64,000 nucleotides of DNA from Roseiarcus sp963749715 (GTDB taxonomy: Bacteria; Pseudomonadota; Alphaproteobacteria; Rhizobiales; Beijerinckiaceae). The stretch's first letter is position 1, and every line of letters begins with the position of its first letter. This document shows positions 9,752 through 18,811 of the stretch, piece by piece. The notes under the pieces were generated by a model. It had not been told where the DNA came from. It did no database searches and was given only the letters and a program-made list of their open reading frames with translations. The translations under genes were made by a program, and so were the position numbers. The stretch is taken from contig CAVVNR010000006.1 of the NCBI GenBank assembly GCA_963749715.1, positions 248,001 to 312,000 of the forward strand, in the 5' to 3' direction.

Positions 9752-9781
9752 CAAAAAGCCCCGGCCTTGTCGCCGGGGCTC
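9752..9781 (-). terminator. Intrinsic terminator downstream of cspA
   Basis: Read on the minus strand, a perfect 9-bp stem (AGCCCCGGC, loop GACAAG, GCCGGGGCT) is followed directly by TTTTTG. It lies 36 bp after the cspA stop and 30 bp before the xylB start, so it ends the cspA transcript and insulates xylB. Confidence 0.85.
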
Positions 9782-9817
9782 GAAGTCGGCGCGTCTAGCG
9801 CGCAAACCAGCAAAAGG

Positions 9818-10027
9818 TCAGGCGACCTTGAGGTTGCCCGCCGACGAGCGGCCGGTGCGCTTGTCGGCGACAATTTCGTAGACGACTTTCTGTCCCTCGG
9901 CGAGGTCGCGAAGCCCCGCGCGCTCGACCGCGCTGACGTGGACGAAAACGTCCTTGCCGCCATCGTCGGGCTGGATGAAGCCGAAGCCCTTCGTTGCGTT
10001 GAACCATTTGACGGTTCCATTGGCCAT
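9818..10027 (-). CDS. cspA: Cold-shock protein, CspA family
   Basis: 69 aa single OB-fold protein that binds single-stranded RNA/DNA. The start is the ATG beginning MANGTVKWFNATKGFGFI; the frame is open for 48 codons upstream but that part is the untranslated leader. RNP1 (KGFGFI) and RNP2 (VFVHV) are intact, and the tail GNLKVA is typical of alphaproteobacterial CspA. The roughly 190-bp leader before the next gene and the strong terminator after the stop fit a monocistronic mRNA controlled through its 5' UTR, which is how the family is usually regulated. Confidence 0.93.
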   Translation of the reverse strand: MANGTVKWFNATKGFGFIQPDDGGKDVFVHVSAVERAGLRDLAEGQKVVYEIVADKRTGRSSAGNLKVA

Positions 10028-10216
10028 GGATGCAGTCCCGTAGATGAAGTTGAGGGGAGCGGCCTGCTGTCGCCAGTCCGCTATCGGTGCGGAAGGCTTC
10101 CTCGTCGCGCGTCTACAGAACGCGAAGTCGAGTGGTCGGTCGGACATCGATGGCAGCCCATAGCCAGACATGGTGGTGAAATCAAGATCACGCCTTGGCG
10201 GGGTTTGGCGGCGCCC

Positions 10217-11542
10217 CTAGAGCCACGCTCCGACCGCGTGGGCGACCTGCGCGCCGGCTTCGTAATAGGCTTCCTTCAGCGCCGGCAGCGCCGGCGCGTC
10301 GGGCTCGGTGACCGGCAACGGCAGGTCGTTTTCGCTCAGGCGTCCCAGGATATGATCGGCCAGGACGCGCCCGAACACCGTGCCGGTGCCGATGCCCCTG
10401 CCGTTATAGCCGCAGAAGGTGACGACGTTCGGCCCGAGGCGATGAAAGCGCGGCAGCGCGTTGTCGGTCATGCCCATCATTCCGTACCATTGCGCCTCAA
10501 ACGCGACCTCGCCGATCTGGGGAAAGGTCTTTTGGACCGCGCGCGAAGCCCAGGCGCGGTGGACTTCCAGGCCCGCAAGCCGAAGCGCGCCGATGCTGCC
10601 GAACAGAAGCCTTCCGGCCTTGTCGAAACGGAACGAATTCATAATGAGCCGGGTGTCCCAGCAGCCCTCTCGGCCGGGCAGGATCGTAGCCCGCAAATTG
10701 TCGCTTAAAGGCCTCGTCGCGAAGTTGAAGTAGGGCACGCGGATTTGCTCGCGCTTTCCCTGGGGCCACAACGCCCCTTCTGCGTAAGCATCAGTGGCGA
10801 CCGCGATCCAGTCCGCAGCCACATTTCCCCGGTCGGTCTTGAGCCGCCAGACTTTGCCCGCCCGCTCCGCCGAGCGCACCGGGCTTAGGGTATGGATAGA
10901 GGCGCCGGCCGCAATTGCGGCGCTGGCCAATCCGCGCGCATAGGCAAGCGGCTGGATGGTGCCCGCGCGCAGGTCGAGCAGCGAACCCGCGTAGATGTCG
11001 ACGCCGATGCGCTTCGAAGTCTCGGCGCGGTCAAGGAGGCGCACAGGCGCGCCGCGCGCGCCCCATTGCCGGGCGCGCTCCTCGATCTTGGCGAGCCCCG
11101 CGCGCCCCACGGCGCAATGCAGCGTGCCGTTGCGCACAAGCTCGCAGTCGACGCCATGCTTGTCGACAAGGGCGTAGACTTCCGCCGGGCCGCCGCCAAG
11201 CAGATCGAGGAGCCGCTCGCCATAGTCAGCGCCGAGCCTCTCGATGATGTCGTCGGGCGCGAGCCACATCCCGGCGTTGACCAGGCCGACGTTGCGCCCC
11301 GCGCCGCCGAAGCCGATCTCGACCGCTTCCAGCGCCACGACCCTTGCCCCGGCCTGGGCCAGATGGAGCGCGGCCGAAAGCCCGGTATAGCCGCAGCCGA
11401 CCACCGCGACATCGGCCCGGACCTCGCCTTCGAGGGGCAGCGTCGGCGGCGCGGGCGGCGCGGTGATTTCCCACAGGCCGTGCGAAAGCGGGTCGTTTTG
11501 CATCGCCGGTTTCGAATCCTTGTCGCCGGGGTCGGCGCTCAT
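10217..11542 (-). CDS. FAD-dependent amine oxidoreductase (DAO / PuuB-like)
   Basis: About 441 aa. The N-terminal FAD-binding Rossmann motif (VAVVGCGYTGLSAALHLA) begins near residue 45 and is followed by a DAO-family catalytic region and the C-terminal CGYNGRGIGTGTVFGR flavin contact. The order resembles gamma-glutamylputrescine oxidase and related enzymes that oxidise secondary amines. I chose ATG 11542 (GAGGCGAG upstream); ATG 11503 (MQNDPLSHGLWE) is equally possible. No polyamine genes surround it, so the substrate is open. An intact VVGCGYTG motif argues that the enzyme is functional. Confidence 0.8.
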   Translation of the reverse strand: MSADPGDKDSKPAMQNDPLSHGLWEITAPPAPPTLPLEGEVRADVAVVGCGYTGLSAALHLAQAGARVVALEAVEIGFGGAGRNVGLVNAGMWLAPDDIIERLGADYGERLLDLLGGGPAEVYALVDKHGVDCELVRNGTLHCAVGRAGLAKIEERARQWGARGAPVRLLDRAETSKRIGVDIYAGSLLDLRAGTIQPLAYARGLASAAIAAGASIHTLSPVRSAERAGKVWRLKTDRGNVAADWIAVATDAYAEGALWPQGKREQIRVPYFNFATRPLSDNLRATILPGREGCWDTRLIMNSFRFDKAGRLLFGSIGALRLAGLEVHRAWASRAVQKTFPQIGEVAFEAQWYGMMGMTDNALPRFHRLGPNVVTFCGYNGRGIGTGTVFGRVLADHILGRLSENDLPLPVTEPDAPALPALKEAYYEAGAQVAHAVGAWL

Positions 11543-11711
11543 CGATGATAGGCTCGCCTCGGCGCGGTTTCCACCAGCAGCCGGGCCCACCCCTCGACGC
11601 CTCGCTCGCCGGCCAATATAGATCGATCTTGGCCGGACTTCTCGTTCATGAAGAGCAACCGAAGCGGGCGCGTCGCGGCGTGCGGGCGCCCGAGGCCCCG
11701 AGGGCGTTGCG

Positions 11712-12914
11712 ATGAGTGGTTTTCATGGACCCGATCTCGGGCCGTTCCAATGGGACGATCCGCTCCTGCTCGAATCTCAGCTCACCGAGGACGAGCGGAT
11801 GATTCGCGATACGGCGCGGGACTTCGCCGCGAAGGAGCTCGCGCCGCGCATCCAGAAGGCCTATCTCGAGGAAAAGACCGACCCGAAGCTGTTCCGGCTG
11901 ATGGGCGAAGCGGGGCTCCTCGGGCTGACGCTGCCGCAGGAATACGGCTGCGCCGGCGCCGGCTACGTCTCCTACGGCCTCGTGGCGCGCGAGGTCGAGC
12001 GGGTCGACTCGGGCTTCCGCTCGATGATGAGCGTGCAGAGCTCGCTCGTCATGTACCCGATCCACGCCTATGGCGACTCCGACCAGAAGCGCAAATATCT
12101 GCCCGGCCTCGCGCGCGGCGAGCTCATCGGCTGTTTCGGGCTCACCGAGCCGAACGCCGGCTCCGATCCCGGCGGCATGATCACCCGGGCCGAGAAGACC
12201 GAAGGCGGCTACCGGCTCGTCGGCGCCAAGACCTGGATCAGCAACGCGCCGCTCGCCGACGTGTTCGTCGTCTGGGCGAAGTCGCGCGGGCATGGCGATC
12301 AGATTCGCGGTTTCATTCTCGAAAAGGGCATGAAGGGCCTGTCGGCGCCGAAGATCGAGGGAAAGCTTTCGCTGCGCGCCTCGATCACCGGCGAGATCGC
12401 GCTCGACAACGTTGAAGTCCCCGAGAGCGCGCTCTTGCCGAATGTCGCGGGGTTGAAGGGGCCGTTCGGCTGCCTCAATCGCGCCCGCTACGGCATATCC
12501 TGGGGCGCGATGGGCGCGGCGGAGGATTGCTGGCTCGCCGCCCGTCAATACGGCCTCGACCGCAAGCAGTTCGGCCGGCCGCTCGCCGCGACCCAGCTCT
12601 TCCAGAAGAAGCTCGCCGACATGCAGACCAAGATCGCCCTCGGCCTCCAGGCGTCGCTGAGGGTCGGGCGCCTCATGGACGAAGGCAGGGCGGCGCCGGA
12701 GATGATCTCGCTCGTCAAGCGCTCGAATTGCGGCGAGGCGCTCGACGTCGCCCGCGCCGCGCGCGACATGCACGGCGGCAACGGCATTCAGATCGAATAC
12801 AAGGTCATGCGCCACCTCGCCAACCTCGAAACCGTCAACACCTACGAAGGCACGCACGACGTTCACGCGCTGATCCTGGGGCGGGCGCAAACCGGCCTGC
12901 AGGCCTTCTTTTGA
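11712..12914 (+). CDS. gcdH: Glutaryl-CoA dehydrogenase
   Basis: 400 aa acyl-CoA dehydrogenase that oxidatively decarboxylates glutaryl-CoA to crotonyl-CoA, in lysine, tryptophan and aromatic compound breakdown. FAD/acyl-CoA motifs GCFGLTEPNAGSDPGG and TWISNAPLADVFVVWAK are present, and the catalytic base is E379 in NTYEGTHDVHALILGRA, which together with RSMMSVQSSLVM marks GCDH rather than short-chain enzymes. The next gene, a CoA-transferase, overlaps by the TTGA junction, which suggests coupled translation and supports glutarate activation as the shared role. Confidence 0.93.
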   Translation: MSGFHGPDLGPFQWDDPLLLESQLTEDERMIRDTARDFAAKELAPRIQKAYLEEKTDPKLFRLMGEAGLLGLTLPQEYGCAGAGYVSYGLVAREVERVDSGFRSMMSVQSSLVMYPIHAYGDSDQKRKYLPGLARGELIGCFGLTEPNAGSDPGGMITRAEKTEGGYRLVGAKTWISNAPLADVFVVWAKSRGHGDQIRGFILEKGMKGLSAPKIEGKLSLRASITGEIALDNVEVPESALLPNVAGLKGPFGCLNRARYGISWGAMGAAEDCWLAARQYGLDRKQFGRPLAATQLFQKKLADMQTKIALGLQASLRVGRLMDEGRAAPEMISLVKRSNCGEALDVARAARDMHGGNGIQIEYKVMRHLANLETVNTYEGTHDVHALILGRAQTGLQAFF

Positions 12915-14057
12915 GCGGGGGCGCGCTTGCCGGGCTGCGCGTCGTCGAGCTCGCGCGCGTGCTCGCCGGCCCGACGACCGGCCAGACGCTCGCCGATCTC
13001 GGCGCCGACGTCATCAAGGTCGAGAAGTCCGGAGGGCGACGAGACGCGACAGTGGGGCCCCCCCTTCATCGACACGGGGGGCGAGCGGTCGGCCGCATAT
13101 TTCCATTCGTGCAATCGCGGCAAGCGGTCGATCGTCGCCGACTTCTCAACCGAGCGGGGACGCGAGATCGTGCGGCGCCTCGCGGCGCGCTCGGACGTGC
13201 TCATCGAGAATTTCAAGGTCGGAGGTTTGCAGAAGTTCGGGCTCGACTATGAGACTCTTTCAAAGATCAATCCGCGCCTCGTCTATTGCTCGGTGACGGG
13301 TTTCGGCCAGACCGGGCCTTACGCGAAGCGCGCCGGCTACGACTTCCTCATCCAGGGCATGTCGGGAATGATGAGCATCACCGGCGAGCCGGACGGCTCG
13401 CCGCAGAAGGCGGGCGTTGCGATCAGCGATCTCTTTACCGGCCTTTATGGCGTCATCGCCATCGAGGCGGCGCTGATCGCGCGCGAGCGCTCCGGGCGCG
13501 GCCAGCGCCTCGACCTAGCCCTGTTCGACTCGATGAGCGCCATGCTCGCCAATCAGGCGATGAACTATCTGGCTTCCGGCAAGTCGCCCAAACGCATGGG
13601 CAACGCGCACGTCAATCTCGCGCCCTACCAGACGCTGCCGGTCAAGGATGGTTGGCTGATCGTGGCGGTCGGCAATGACGGACAGTTCGCGCGCCTGTGC
13701 GGCGTGCTCGGCCTCGACCCGCTCGCCAAAAACCCGCGCTTTGCCTCCAATCCCGGCCGGGTGACGAACCGTGTCGAGATGGGGCGCGAGCTGGAAGCGA
13801 AGACCGTCCTATGGAAGCGCGACGACCTTCTCGCCGCGTTGGAGGCGGCGGTTGTCCCTGCCGGACCGATCAACACCATCGCCGACCTCTTCGCCGATCC
13901 CCAGTTCACGGCGCGCGGCATGCGCATCGAACCTCAGGGAACTGCGGGCATCCGCAGCCCGATCATGATGAGCGAAAGCCCGCTCGTACTCGAACGAAGA
14001 TCGCCCAGCCTCGGCGAGCATCAGGCCGAGGTCCTGCGCGAGATCGGGCTCGAGTAG
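12911..14057 (+). CDS. Class III CoA-transferase (CaiB/BaiF), frameshifted
   Basis: Probably transfers CoA to glutarate or a related acid for the adjacent gcdH; that role is inferred from context. The most likely start is TTG 12911, overlapping the gcdH stop as TTGA, giving LSGGALAGLRVVELARVLAG and LADLGADVIKVE. At 13023-13030 coding shifts one base and continues PEGDETRQWGPPF to the TAG at 14055-14057 (about 381 aa after correction). Removing one A from GAAGTC at 13024-13029 restores the frame. Family motifs VYCSVTGFGQTGPYA and GVAISDLFTGLYG, with the catalytic aspartate, are intact. A sequencing indel is the simplest explanation. Confidence 0.85.
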
Positions 14058-14121
14058 TGCGATTGCGCGCGCTTGACGGCGCTCGCGCCGGGGCCACAAA
14101 TCGATCGCGAGCGAGGCCGAG

Positions 14122-14727
14122 ATGAGCGCGATTCGAAATGTCTGCGTCTATTGCGGATCGGGCGCCGGCGCCGACGCCGCTTTCGGCGACGCCGCGGAAG
14201 CGTTAGGCTTGGCGCTGGCAGCCGCGAGCGTGGGTCTCGTCTATGGCGGCGGAGGCGACGGCTTGATGGGCCGTCTCGCTCACGCGACGCTCGCCGCCGG
14301 CGGCCGCGTGACCGGCGTGATCCCCGGTTTTCTCATCCGCAAGGAACATGCGCTGACCGCCGCCCACGAATTGATTGTCGTCGGCGACATGCACGAGCGC
14401 AAGCAGACGATGTTCAATCGCGCCGACGCGTTCGTTGCGCTGCCGGGCGGGGTCGGCACGCTCGAGGAGCTGGTCGAGCAGATGACCTGGGCGCAGCTCA
14501 ACCGCCACGCCAAGCCGATCCTGATCGCCAACATTGCCGGCTTCTGGCGCCCCCTGCTCGCGCTCTTCGCGCATATGCGCATCGAAGGCTTCATTCGCGA
14601 GGGCTTCGATCTGCGCTACATGGTGGCCGAAAGAATAGAGGACGTCCTGCCGATGCTGCGCGCCGCCGCCGAGCGGCGCGGGGCCAACCGCGGATCGCAG
14701 GACGCCCTCTCTACTCGGAACATGTGA
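14122..14727 (+). CDS. LOG family / TIGR00730 nucleotide phosphoribohydrolase
   Basis: 201 aa Rossmann-fold protein. The hallmark PGGVGTLEELVEQ motif, preceded by MHERKQTMF, is the one shared by cytokinin-activating LOG enzymes and bacterial TIGR00730 proteins, which cleave nucleoside 5'-monophosphates to base and ribose 5-phosphate. N-terminal VCVYCGSGAG is typical. The short space after the CoA-transferase (64 bp) could allow co-transcription, but the roles are unrelated. Whether it makes cytokinin or salvages AMP cannot be told. Confidence 0.88.
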   Translation: MSAIRNVCVYCGSGAGADAAFGDAAEALGLALAAASVGLVYGGGGDGLMGRLAHATLAAGGRVTGVIPGFLIRKEHALTAAHELIVVGDMHERKQTMFNRADAFVALPGGVGTLEELVEQMTWAQLNRHAKPILIANIAGFWRPLLALFAHMRIEGFIREGFDLRYMVAERIEDVLPMLRAAAERRGANRGSQDALSTRNM

Positions 14728-14785
14728 TGCGAGGCGCCGCGCGAGCGGCGATGGGTCCTCGAAGCATGAGTGGAGGAGGAGATTC

Positions 14786-15163
14786 ATGAAGACGCGGACT
14801 TTGGCCGCCGCGGCGCTATGCGGCCTGATCGCCGCGCCGGCGCTCGGGCAGAACGCGGCGCCGGCGCCCGCCGCCGCGGCCGCGAAGCCCAGGCCAAAGC
14901 CCTCGGCGGACGCATCCACAGTCACCGTGACGGTGACGAACTCGCGCAAGGCCGATCTCGTCCAGCTACAGGCGGCCGAGAGCGGCTCGGTCGCCTGGAA
15001 GAAGGTGCTGGGGCCGCTCAAGGCCGGCGCCCACGCGACCGCGGTCTTGCCGCGGCCGTTCAACTGCCGCGTCGATCTGCACGGGACGTTCGCCGACGGT
15101 CAGTCGACGGACGCGTCCGACGTCGAAGTCTGCGCCGAGAAGACGCTGAACCTGACCGAGTGA
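14786..15163 (+). CDS. Small exported hypothetical protein
   Basis: 125 aa with a strong RBS (GGAGGAGG) before ATG 14786. Residues 1-21 are a signal peptide (AAAALCGLIAAPALG). A proline/alanine-rich linker is followed by a predicted beta-rich domain (STVTVTVTNSRKADLVQLQA) with two cysteines (FNCRVD, EVCAEK) that could form a disulfide in the periplasm. No family recognised. Confidence 0.7.
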   Translation: MKTRTLAAAALCGLIAAPALGQNAAPAPAAAAAKPRPKPSADASTVTVTVTNSRKADLVQLQAAESGSVAWKKVLGPLKAGAHATAVLPRPFNCRVDLHGTFADGQSTDASDVEVCAEKTLNLTE

Positions 15164-15208
15164 CCCGCGAGCGCCCTTTGGCTCAGTCGCCGGAGGGCGG
15201 GACGGAGC

Positions 15209-15802
15209 TCACTTCTGGCCGAAGAGCTCGGCGACATATTCCCAATTGACGAGGCTGTCGAAGAACGCCTTCAGATAGTCCGGCCGGCGGTTGCGGTAGT
15301 CGATGTAGTAGGAGTGCTCCCACACATCGACGCCCAGGATCGGTTTGCCGCCGTGCACCAGCGGATTTTCGCCGTTGGCGGTCTTGGTCGCCGACAGCTT
15401 GCCGTCCTTCAGCGTCAGCCACGCCCAGCCGGAGCCGAACTGGGTGACCCCCGCCTGGATCAGGTCCTCCTTGGCCTTATCGACCGAACCGAACAAATCT
15501 TTCAGCGCCTTTTCGACTTCGCCCGGGATCTTGCCGCCGCCCTTCGGCTTCATCCACTTCCAGAAGTGGGTGTGGTTATAGTGCTGGCCGGCGTTGTTGA
15601 ACACGGCGGGGTTCTTGCCGAACGACCCCTTGACGATCTCCTCGAGCGGCTTGCCCTCCCATTCGGTGCCCTTGAGCGCGTTGTTGCCGTTGTTGACGTA
15701 GGCCAGATGATGCTTGTCGTGATGATATTCGAGCGTCTCGCGCGACATGACCGGAGCGAGCGCGTCGTGGTGATAGGGCAGATCGGGCAGGGTGAAGGCC
15801 AT
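15209..15802 (-). CDS. sodB: Superoxide dismutase, Fe/Mn family
   Basis: 197 aa. Converts superoxide to peroxide and oxygen. Metal ligands are visible: H27 in LEYHHDKHH, the HYNHTHFW histidine near residue 78, and the Asp/His of DVWEHSYYIDY. The NNAGQHYNH context and FGSGWAWL are typical of alphaproteobacterial SodB, which is usually iron-type, but metal preference cannot be fixed from sequence. No signal peptide, so cytoplasmic. Transcribed alone, convergent with the small exported protein. Confidence 0.95.
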   Translation of the reverse strand: MAFTLPDLPYHHDALAPVMSRETLEYHHDKHHLAYVNNGNNALKGTEWEGKPLEEIVKGSFGKNPAVFNNAGQHYNHTHFWKWMKPKGGGKIPGEVEKALKDLFGSVDKAKEDLIQAGVTQFGSGWAWLTLKDGKLSATKTANGENPLVHGGKPILGVDVWEHSYYIDYRNRRPDYLKAFFDSLVNWEYVAELFGQK

Positions 15803-15984
15803 GGGACGGCTCCTTGGGAGGTTAGGGGCGAAAATCGGAACCCCAACGGGCGATGGGTCCCCTCAGTTCCCAACTTAGCCGCCCCCCGGCGGCGCCGCAA
15901 CTGCGCGACGAAGCGTCGCGCCCCGCGGATGTGGCGCGCCATGCGCCATTGGCCTAAACATCACCGGCAGGCGGCGGAGGGCTT

Positions 15985-16422
15985 ATGTTCAACCACATTC
16001 TGATCCCCACGGACGGCTCCGATCTGTCGCGCAAGGCGGTTCTTTATGGCGTGCAGCTCGCCAAGTCGGGCGGGGCGAAGGTGACCGGGCTCACGATCGC
16101 CGAGCCATACCGCGTCGCGTCCATGGACGCGGTCCTGGTCCCGATCGGCGAGGACGAATACGACGAGGAGTCGCGTCGCATATCCGACAAGGCGCTCGAG
16201 CAGGTCAAAATGGCGGCGGACGCGGCGGGCGTGCCGTGCGAGACGATCCGCGAGGTTCACGACCAGCCCTATCGCGCCATCATCGACGCCGCTCACGCGC
16301 TTAGGTGCGATCTTATCGTCATGGCTTCGCACGGCCGGCGCGGAATCTCGGCCCTGCTGCTCGGCAGCGAGACGGTCAAGGTCCTGACCCATTCGACCAT
16401 TCCGGTTCTGGTCTACCGCTGA
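15985..16422 (+). CDS. Universal stress protein, UspA family
   Basis: 145 aa single-domain Usp protein starting MFNHILIPTDGSDLSRKA. The C-terminal nucleotide-binding pattern of ATP-binding Usp proteins is present: IVMASHGRRGISALLLGSET (G-x2-G-x9-G-S/T type), followed by VLTHSTIPVLVYR. Cytoplasmic, likely a stress-linked ATP-binding protein. It shares a divergent intergenic region with sodB (182 bp), which would fit common stress control, but no operator is evident. Confidence 0.9.
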   Translation: MFNHILIPTDGSDLSRKAVLYGVQLAKSGGAKVTGLTIAEPYRVASMDAVLVPIGEDEYDEESRRISDKALEQVKMAADAAGVPCETIREVHDQPYRAIIDAAHALRCDLIVMASHGRRGISALLLGSETVKVLTHSTIPVLVYR

Positions 16423-16447
16423 GCGCGGGCCAATCGCCGTCCATTTC

Positions 16448-17281
16448 TCACTCGGCCAGCGTCACCCCGACGCCGGCGGCGCTCAGAGTTCGATCCGCAG
16501 CCTTCGCGTCTTCGACCCGATCGAGCCTCAGCATCGCCAAGGCCTCGCGCCCCGACGACGACCCTAGCGCGCCGACCGCGAGCTCGCGGTCCACGACCGG
16601 CGCGCCGGGCGGCGGCGGGGGGCCGGCCAGTTTGACCCGCACGATGCGTCGCCGCGCCGTCCCGCGGTGCTTCATGCGCGAGACAACTTCCTGGCCGACA
16701 TAGCAGCCCTTGTCGAAATCGAGCCCCTGGAGAAGGTCGAGGTTGGCGTCGTGCGGGAAGGCGTCTCCGTAGGCGAAATCGACCCCGCCCTTCGGCGCGA
16801 CGACGCCGATGCGCAGGCCCTCGTACTCGCCCGCGTGCTCCGACCCGATCGCCTCCGCGATCGAGCGCGGCAGGATCGCGCGCCAGCCGAGGCGCGAATC
16901 GCGCGGGTCGGCGTAGAGAAAGCCGCCCTCTACCGCCGCAGGCTCGCCGCCCCAGAAGGCGGCGACGGCGTGGCCCGCGCTCTCATCGGCGATCGCGACC
17001 TTGGCGCGCAGCTTATAGAAGCCGAGCCGCTTGGCGAGATCGGCCGCCTGCGCGGCGCCGCAATCGAGCAAAAAGACCGCGCCCCCGGCGTCGGGCGCGC
17101 GCACGACAATCATGTCGAACAGCATCTTGCCCTGCGGCGTGAGCAGCGCCGCGTAGCGCGCTTCGCCGGGCTCGAGCCGCTCGACGTCGTTGGTCAAGAG
17201 CCCCTGCAGGAAACCGGCCGCATCCGCGCCGCTGACGCGAACGACGCCACGGTCCTCGAGAGAAGCGGCTTTCTTGCTCAT
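16448..17281 (-). CDS. ygfZ: tRNA-modifying / Fe-S maintenance protein YgfZ
   Basis: 277 aa folate-binding protein of the GcvT-like YgfZ family, which supports repair or assembly of some Fe-S enzymes. The diagnostic KGCYVGQE motif is present, followed by VSRMKHRGTARRR. The start is ATG 17281 (MSKKAASLEDRGVVRVSG); the frame remains open upstream for 200 codons on the opposite side of pyrC, which is a shadow. N-terminal FLQGLLTNDVERLEPG is typical. It is divergently placed to the dihydroorotase gene, with 79 bp between starts. Confidence 0.93.
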   Translation of the reverse strand: MSKKAASLEDRGVVRVSGADAAGFLQGLLTNDVERLEPGEARYAALLTPQGKMLFDMIVVRAPDAGGAVFLLDCGAAQAADLAKRLGFYKLRAKVAIADESAGHAVAAFWGGEPAAVEGGFLYADPRDSRLGWRAILPRSIAEAIGSEHAGEYEGLRIGVVAPKGGVDFAYGDAFPHDANLDLLQGLDFDKGCYVGQEVVSRMKHRGTARRRIVRVKLAGPPPPPGAPVVDRELAVGALGSSSGREALAMLRLDRVEDAKAADRTLSAAGVGVTLAE

Positions 17282-17360
17282 GCGTTCGCTCCGGTCACGC
17301 TTGCAAGGACGGACACTGTCAAATAGGCCGCTTTCGCGCCACTGCAAGAAAGGGACGGCC

Positions 17361-18677
17361 ATGCCGCCGAGTTTCGATTGCGTGATTGCCGACGGGACCG
17401 TGGTCAACCAAGACGGGATCGGCGTTCGCGACATCGGCGTTCGCGACGGGCGCATCGCCGGGATCGGCGCTTTGCGCGGGGCGGCTGCGGGCGAGCGGAT
17501 CGATTGCCGCGGCCTGCACGTACTTCCAGGGGTGATCGATTCCCAGGTGCATTTTCGCGAGCCGGGTCTCGTCCACAAGGAGGACCTCGAGACCGGCTCG
17601 CGCGCGGCCGTTCTCGGCGGCGTGACCGCCGTATTCGAAATGCCCAACACCGACCCGACGACGACCAGCGCGGAGGCGCTCGCCGACAAGCTCGCCCGCG
17701 CGAAAGGGCGCATGCATTGCGACTTCGCGTTCTGGGTCGGCGGCACGCATAAGAATGTCGCCGAACTCTCCGAGCTCGAGCGCCTGCCCGGCGCGGCGGG
17801 AATCAAGGTGTTCATGGGCTCCTCGACCGGCCGCCTGCTGGTTGCGGATGATGAAGGGGTGCTCGCGATCCTCAAGCACATCCGCCGCCGCGCCGCCTTT
17901 CACAGCGAGGACGAGGCGCGCCTCAACGAGCGCAAAAGCCTGAGAGTCGCCGGCGACCCGTCGTCGCATCCAGTCTGGCGCGATGAGATCGCCGCGCTGC
18001 GCTCAACCGAGCGCCTCGTTCGGCTGGCGCGCGAGGCGCGGGCGCAGGTGCATGTTCTGCACATATCGACCCGCGAGGAGATGGAGTTTCTGGCGAGCGC
18101 CAAAGATGTCGCAAGCTGCGAGGCGACGCCCCATCACTTGACGCTGAGCGCCGAGGACTACCCGCGCCTCGGGACGAGGATGCAAATGAACCCGCCGGTG
18201 CGCGGCCCCGACCATCGCGAGGCGATCTGGCGCGGGCTTCAAGCGGGCGTCGTCGACGTCCTCGGCTCCGATCACGCGCCCCATACGTTGGAAGAGAAGG
18301 CCAAGCCCTATCCGGCGAGCCCGTCCGGCATGACTGGCGTCCAGACGCTGGTTCCGCTCATGCTCGACCATGTCAATGCGGGGCGGCTCACCCTCGAGCG
18401 GTTCGTCGATCTGACCAGCGCCGGACCCCAGCGCCTGTTCGGGATCGCCGGCAAGGGCCGCATCGCCGCCGGCTACGACGCGGACTTCACGATCGTCGAT
18501 CTCAAGCGACGCAAGACGATCCGCAATTCCTGGATCGCCTCGCGCTCGCGCTGGACCCCCTACGACGGCAAGACGGTCACGGGCTGGCCGGTCGGGACCA
18601 TCGTCCGCGGGCGCCGCGCGATGTGGGAAGGCGAGCTCATCGCGTCCTCGACGGGCGCGGCGGTGCGGTTCTGGTGA
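17361..18677 (+). CDS. pyrC: Dihydroorotase
   Basis: 438 aa zinc amidohydrolase of pyrimidine synthesis (carbamoyl-aspartate to dihydroorotate). ATG 17361 begins MPPSFDCVIADG. Metal-site motifs are in order: VIDSQVHFREPG, the KVFMGSSTG lysine expected to be carboxylated, FHSEDEARL, VHVLHIST and DVLGSDHAPHT. The IDSQVHFREPG wording and the length put it in the class I DHOase group, near allantoinase-like proteins, so a hydantoinase/allantoinase role is the main alternative. No other pyr genes lie beside it. Confidence 0.88.
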   Translation: MPPSFDCVIADGTVVNQDGIGVRDIGVRDGRIAGIGALRGAAAGERIDCRGLHVLPGVIDSQVHFREPGLVHKEDLETGSRAAVLGGVTAVFEMPNTDPTTTSAEALADKLARAKGRMHCDFAFWVGGTHKNVAELSELERLPGAAGIKVFMGSSTGRLLVADDEGVLAILKHIRRRAAFHSEDEARLNERKSLRVAGDPSSHPVWRDEIAALRSTERLVRLAREARAQVHVLHISTREEMEFLASAKDVASCEATPHHLTLSAEDYPRLGTRMQMNPPVRGPDHREAIWRGLQAGVVDVLGSDHAPHTLEEKAKPYPASPSGMTGVQTLVPLMLDHVNAGRLTLERFVDLTSAGPQRLFGIAGKGRIAAGYDADFTIVDLKRRKTIRNSWIASRSRWTPYDGKTVTGWPVGTIVRGRRAMWEGELIASSTGAAVRFW

Positions 18678-18811
18678 TACGCGCCGGTGCGAAGCTGCCG
18701 ATGCCGCTTGGCGCTGGCGGGCGCCCGCGCGCTTGCCCTGTGGCCCACATCACGGATTTTGCCATGCTTTTGATTTAGAGTTAGTTTTTTCACCTGGGCG
18801 GGAGGACTGAC

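Noticed and set aside
8199..9881. Open frame of 560 codons on the plus strand
   Set aside because: It is the antisense shadow of xylB; composition is arginine-rich and no family motif appears, whereas the minus-strand protein is a complete xylulokinase.
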